Shown: piece after piece, positions 61,677 through 63,271 of the stretch
Position numbering within the stretch: the first letter of the stretch is position 1
Layout: each line of letters opens with the position of its first letter
From: an uncultured Bacteroidota bacterium
GTDB taxonomy: Bacteria; Bacteroidota; Bacteroidia; AKYH767-A; OLB10
Assembly: GCA_903881665.1 (NCBI GenBank)
Contig: CAIRUC010000022.1
Span: 1-63,271, forward strand
Length of the DNA stretch: 63,271 nt
Reading direction: 5' to 3'
Program-made: the position numbers and the translations under genes
Notes under the pieces: model-generated
The model's input: the letters and a program-made list of their open reading frames with translations, nothing else
What the model was told of the DNA's origin: nothing
The model's database searches: none

Positions 61677-63035
61677 ATGATTAATATGAAAACAGTAATG
61701 AAAAAAATTGTTCAACTTAGCTTGGTAGTAATGGTGCTTTTTGTTTCCTGCAAAAAATTTGATCCAGGTGATGACCCTTGCCCCTATTGTCCCAAAATTG
61801 ATTCTTTGGTTCCTAGTAACGGTGGTGCCGGGTCTTTAGTGAAGATCTATGGAAGTCATTTTAATTCTGATTACACCAAAAACATTATTAAGTTTAATGG
61901 AGTATTGCTTTCTCCTACCGAGTTGGTTGGAGGCAATACAAATGTGTTAACCGTATTTGTTCCTAATGGTTGCGGATCTGGGCCTGTAACTGTTGATGCG
62001 GATGAAGAACTTACTTACGAAGGTACAGTTAAAACATTCATTTATACAAAGTATTATCGAGTTGACGATTACAGCGATCCAATCTTTAGTAATTTGATTG
62101 ATATTGCTATCGACTCAGTGAATAACATTTATGTTTTAGATTCTATTGATAATACAAAATATCAAATTTTCAAATGCGATTCAAATAAAATTGCAACACC
62201 GATGTTAAACGTAACGCTAGGAGGGTTTACTCAAGCTGATCTAGGTGGCTCACGACCAAGTGGCTTTTCAATTGTTGATGCGTATATTTATATTACGAAT
62301 ACGGATGGCAAAATTTATAGAGTATCCGGAATCACTGCCGGCATTATTTCACCTAATACACAACTAAACTCTGCACAAAGCAATTTCTCTTTTCCTGCAA
62401 ATAGTTTAGTAGGGCTAAAAAGAAATGTTACTGGATTATCGAAAACAGTTTTCTATACTGCTGCTAATAAGTATCAAATTTACCCCTATTATATCGGAAG
62501 TACTATAGATAGTATTCCTGCGGGCTCTTCTTTAGGATACACCCCTGATGCAGGTTATGCGAATTCAATTCCATTATGGTATCCTAAGAGTTTGGTGTTC
62601 GATAATGATCACTCACTTTTATTTATACACCCCGCTCCTGCTAATTGCATTATGAAATATACTTTGCCGTTTTTTACAAATGATAATGACGCAGGCTACC
62701 TTCAAAAAATTATTGGAATAAACAATAGTACAGATCAAATTAATAGTGTCGATGGCACTCCGACATTTAGTAACCCACAACGTATAGCCTGCGATATTGA
62801 CCAAAATATTTACATTTTAGATAAGACAACAACCAATGGAACCAATCTACGTGTTGCAAATTATGCGAATGGAAATTATTATGTAAGCAATATTACCGAG
62901 GCAAATGGAGATGGTTATGTTAATGGAGAAGGGTCTTATGCAAAATTTACTAATCCTACTGCTTTAGTTGTTGATGTTCAAGGAAATATTTATATATCAG
63001 ATAAAACACGTGTAAGAAAAGTAATTGTTCGATAA
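61677..63035 (+). CDS. Lipoprotein with IPT/TIG domain and NHL repeats
   Basis: The 452-residue protein starts with M-I-N-M-K-T-V-M-K-K and has lipobox V-L-F-V-S-C-K-K, so it should be lipidated; 61686 and 61698 are alternative starts. Residues ~40-125 are an IPT/TIG domain (I-D-S-L-V-P-S-N-G-G-A-G-S-L-V-K-I-Y-G and I-I-K-F-N-G-V-L). The remainder has NHL-like repeats (A-I-D-S-V-N-N-I-Y-V-L-D, Q-R-I-A-C-D-I-D-Q-N-I-Y-I-L-D, A-L-V-V-D-V-Q-G-N-I-Y-I-S-D) and ends I-S-D-K-T-R-V-R-K-V-I-V-R. The same TIG plus NHL layout is common on surface lipoproteins of this phylum. It is 2 nt after gene E and probably in the operon. Confidence 0.88.
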   Translation: MINMKTVMKKIVQLSLVVMVLFVSCKKFDPGDDPCPYCPKIDSLVPSNGGAGSLVKIYGSHFNSDYTKNIIKFNGVLLSPTELVGGNTNVLTVFVPNGCGSGPVTVDADEELTYEGTVKTFIYTKYYRVDDYSDPIFSNLIDIAIDSVNNIYVLDSIDNTKYQIFKCDSNKIATPMLNVTLGGFTQADLGGSRPSGFSIVDAYIYITNTDGKIYRVSGITAGIISPNTQLNSAQSNFSFPANSLVGLKRNVTGLSKTVFYTAANKYQIYPYYIGSTIDSIPAGSSLGYTPDAGYANSIPLWYPKSLVFDNDHSLLFIHPAPANCIMKYTLPFFTNDNDAGYLQKIIGINNSTDQINSVDGTPTFSNPQRIACDIDQNIYILDKTTTNGTNLRVANYANGNYYVSNITEANGDGYVNGEGSYAKFTNPTALVVDVQGNIYISDKTRVRKVIVR

Positions 63036-63057
63036 ACGTTAGTTTTTAAAAAGAATA

Positions 63058-63271
63058 ATGAATTCAAAAGAGCTTTATAAAATGAAAAATTCAAAAATTA
63101 TAGTATTGGCTATAGTGCTAATGGCAGGAATTTTCGCCTGTAAAAAAAGCGATGATACAAATCCTTCAAGTAATGGCACTGTTACAGTAACCATTGGTCA
63201 AGCTACTATCAGTGAAACAAGTATTACTGTTCCTGTTGTTGTTAGTGGTAATGCAACAATAGTGCAACGTG
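63058..63271 (+). CDS. Lipoprotein, 3' end outside window
   Basis: Seventy-one codons are visible from ATG 63058; a better start is ATG 63082, which gives M-K-N-S-K-I-I-V-L-A-I-V-L and lipobox M-A-G-I-F-A-C-K-K. The mature part begins with a Ser/Asn/Thr linker, then T-V-T-V-T-I-G-Q-A-T-I-S-E-T-S and T-V-P-V-V-V-S, probably a beta-sandwich. It follows the TIG/NHL lipoprotein by 22 nt. The function is unknown, and the gene runs off the right edge. Confidence 0.75.
   Translation, partial: MNSKELYKMKNSKIIVLAIVLMAGIFACKKSDDTNPSSNGTVTVTIGQATISETSITVPVVVSGNATIVQR

Noticed and set aside
1..63271. CRISPR arrays, prophage, tRNA or rRNA genes
   Set aside because: I looked for regular spacers, phage structural genes and clover-leaf or ribosomal signatures and saw none. 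A scan with tRNAscan-SE and a CRISPR finder would settle this.

Overview
The window is chromosomal DNA of a low-GC, AT-rich Bacteroidota, most likely in the Flavobacteriia/Sphingobacteriia/Chitinophagia range. The evidence is type IX secretion (T9SS) C-terminal signals on many secreted proteins, a PorP/SprF-type membrane protein, CHU_C 'gliding motility-associated' C-termini, -7 boxes of the TAnnTTTG type, few visible Shine-Dalgarno sequences, and an operon (dut - nucleotidyltransferase - TPR lipoprotein - DUF4292 lipoprotein - EnvC-like LytM protein) of a kind I associate with this phylum. I could not place genus or species. I saw no tRNA, rRNA, CRISPR array or prophage.

Layout. 1-373: the start of a REP-associated (IS200-like, HUH) transposase running off the left edge, with an internal in-frame duplication. 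602-9568 (minus): cell-envelope operon, read dut -> sugar-phosphate nucleotidyltransferase -> TPR lipoprotein -> DUF4292 lipoprotein -> degenerate LytM/EnvC protein -> lipoprotein -> large helical protein -> tatA. 9870-10424: exported MsrB. 10557-23961: a promoter and a Wzy-type exopolysaccharide/capsule cluster (export lipoprotein, Wzc-like co-polymerase, flippase, polymerase, three glycosyltransferases, hexapeptide acyltransferase, methyltransferase, and an odd pair of kinase-like genes). 24246-30837: a second unit, apparently translationally coupled, of a DUF1972 glycosyltransferase, a 978-residue T9SS type B protein with NHL and Ig-like domains, and a PorP/SprF-OmpA fusion with four tandem ~44-residue repeats in its linker.

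30976-51992: mixed housekeeping and accessory genes. These are an M28 peptidase; an aminotransferase plus omega-amidase pair; a multicopper oxidase, thioredoxin-like and sulfatase operon; MarR plus pirin; a second T9SS type B Ig-repeat protein; 3-methyladenine glycosylase I; a LamG/T9SS protein; a TPM-domain protein; an acyltransferase; a DEAD-box helicase; PhnA; and a FISUMP-domain protein.

51993-63271: after an 844-nt intergenic region with a perfect-armed palindrome comes a long plus-strand operon that I cannot match to a described system. Four exported proteins (at 52837, 55418, 58370 and 60424) look like divergent paralogues. Each has a module near a [FY]YYLP-like motif; the clearest pairs also share a G-A-x-L-L-W-like helix and a C-terminal 'V-N-x-x-D-P-x-F-Q ... 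Y-E-Y-Q-x-x-W-S-L-K-G' module. They are interleaved with a probable outer-membrane beta-barrel and followed by a TIG/NHL lipoprotein and the start of another lipoprotein. I infer a multi-subunit cell-surface assembly; its function is unknown. This is the best candidate here for an undescribed system.
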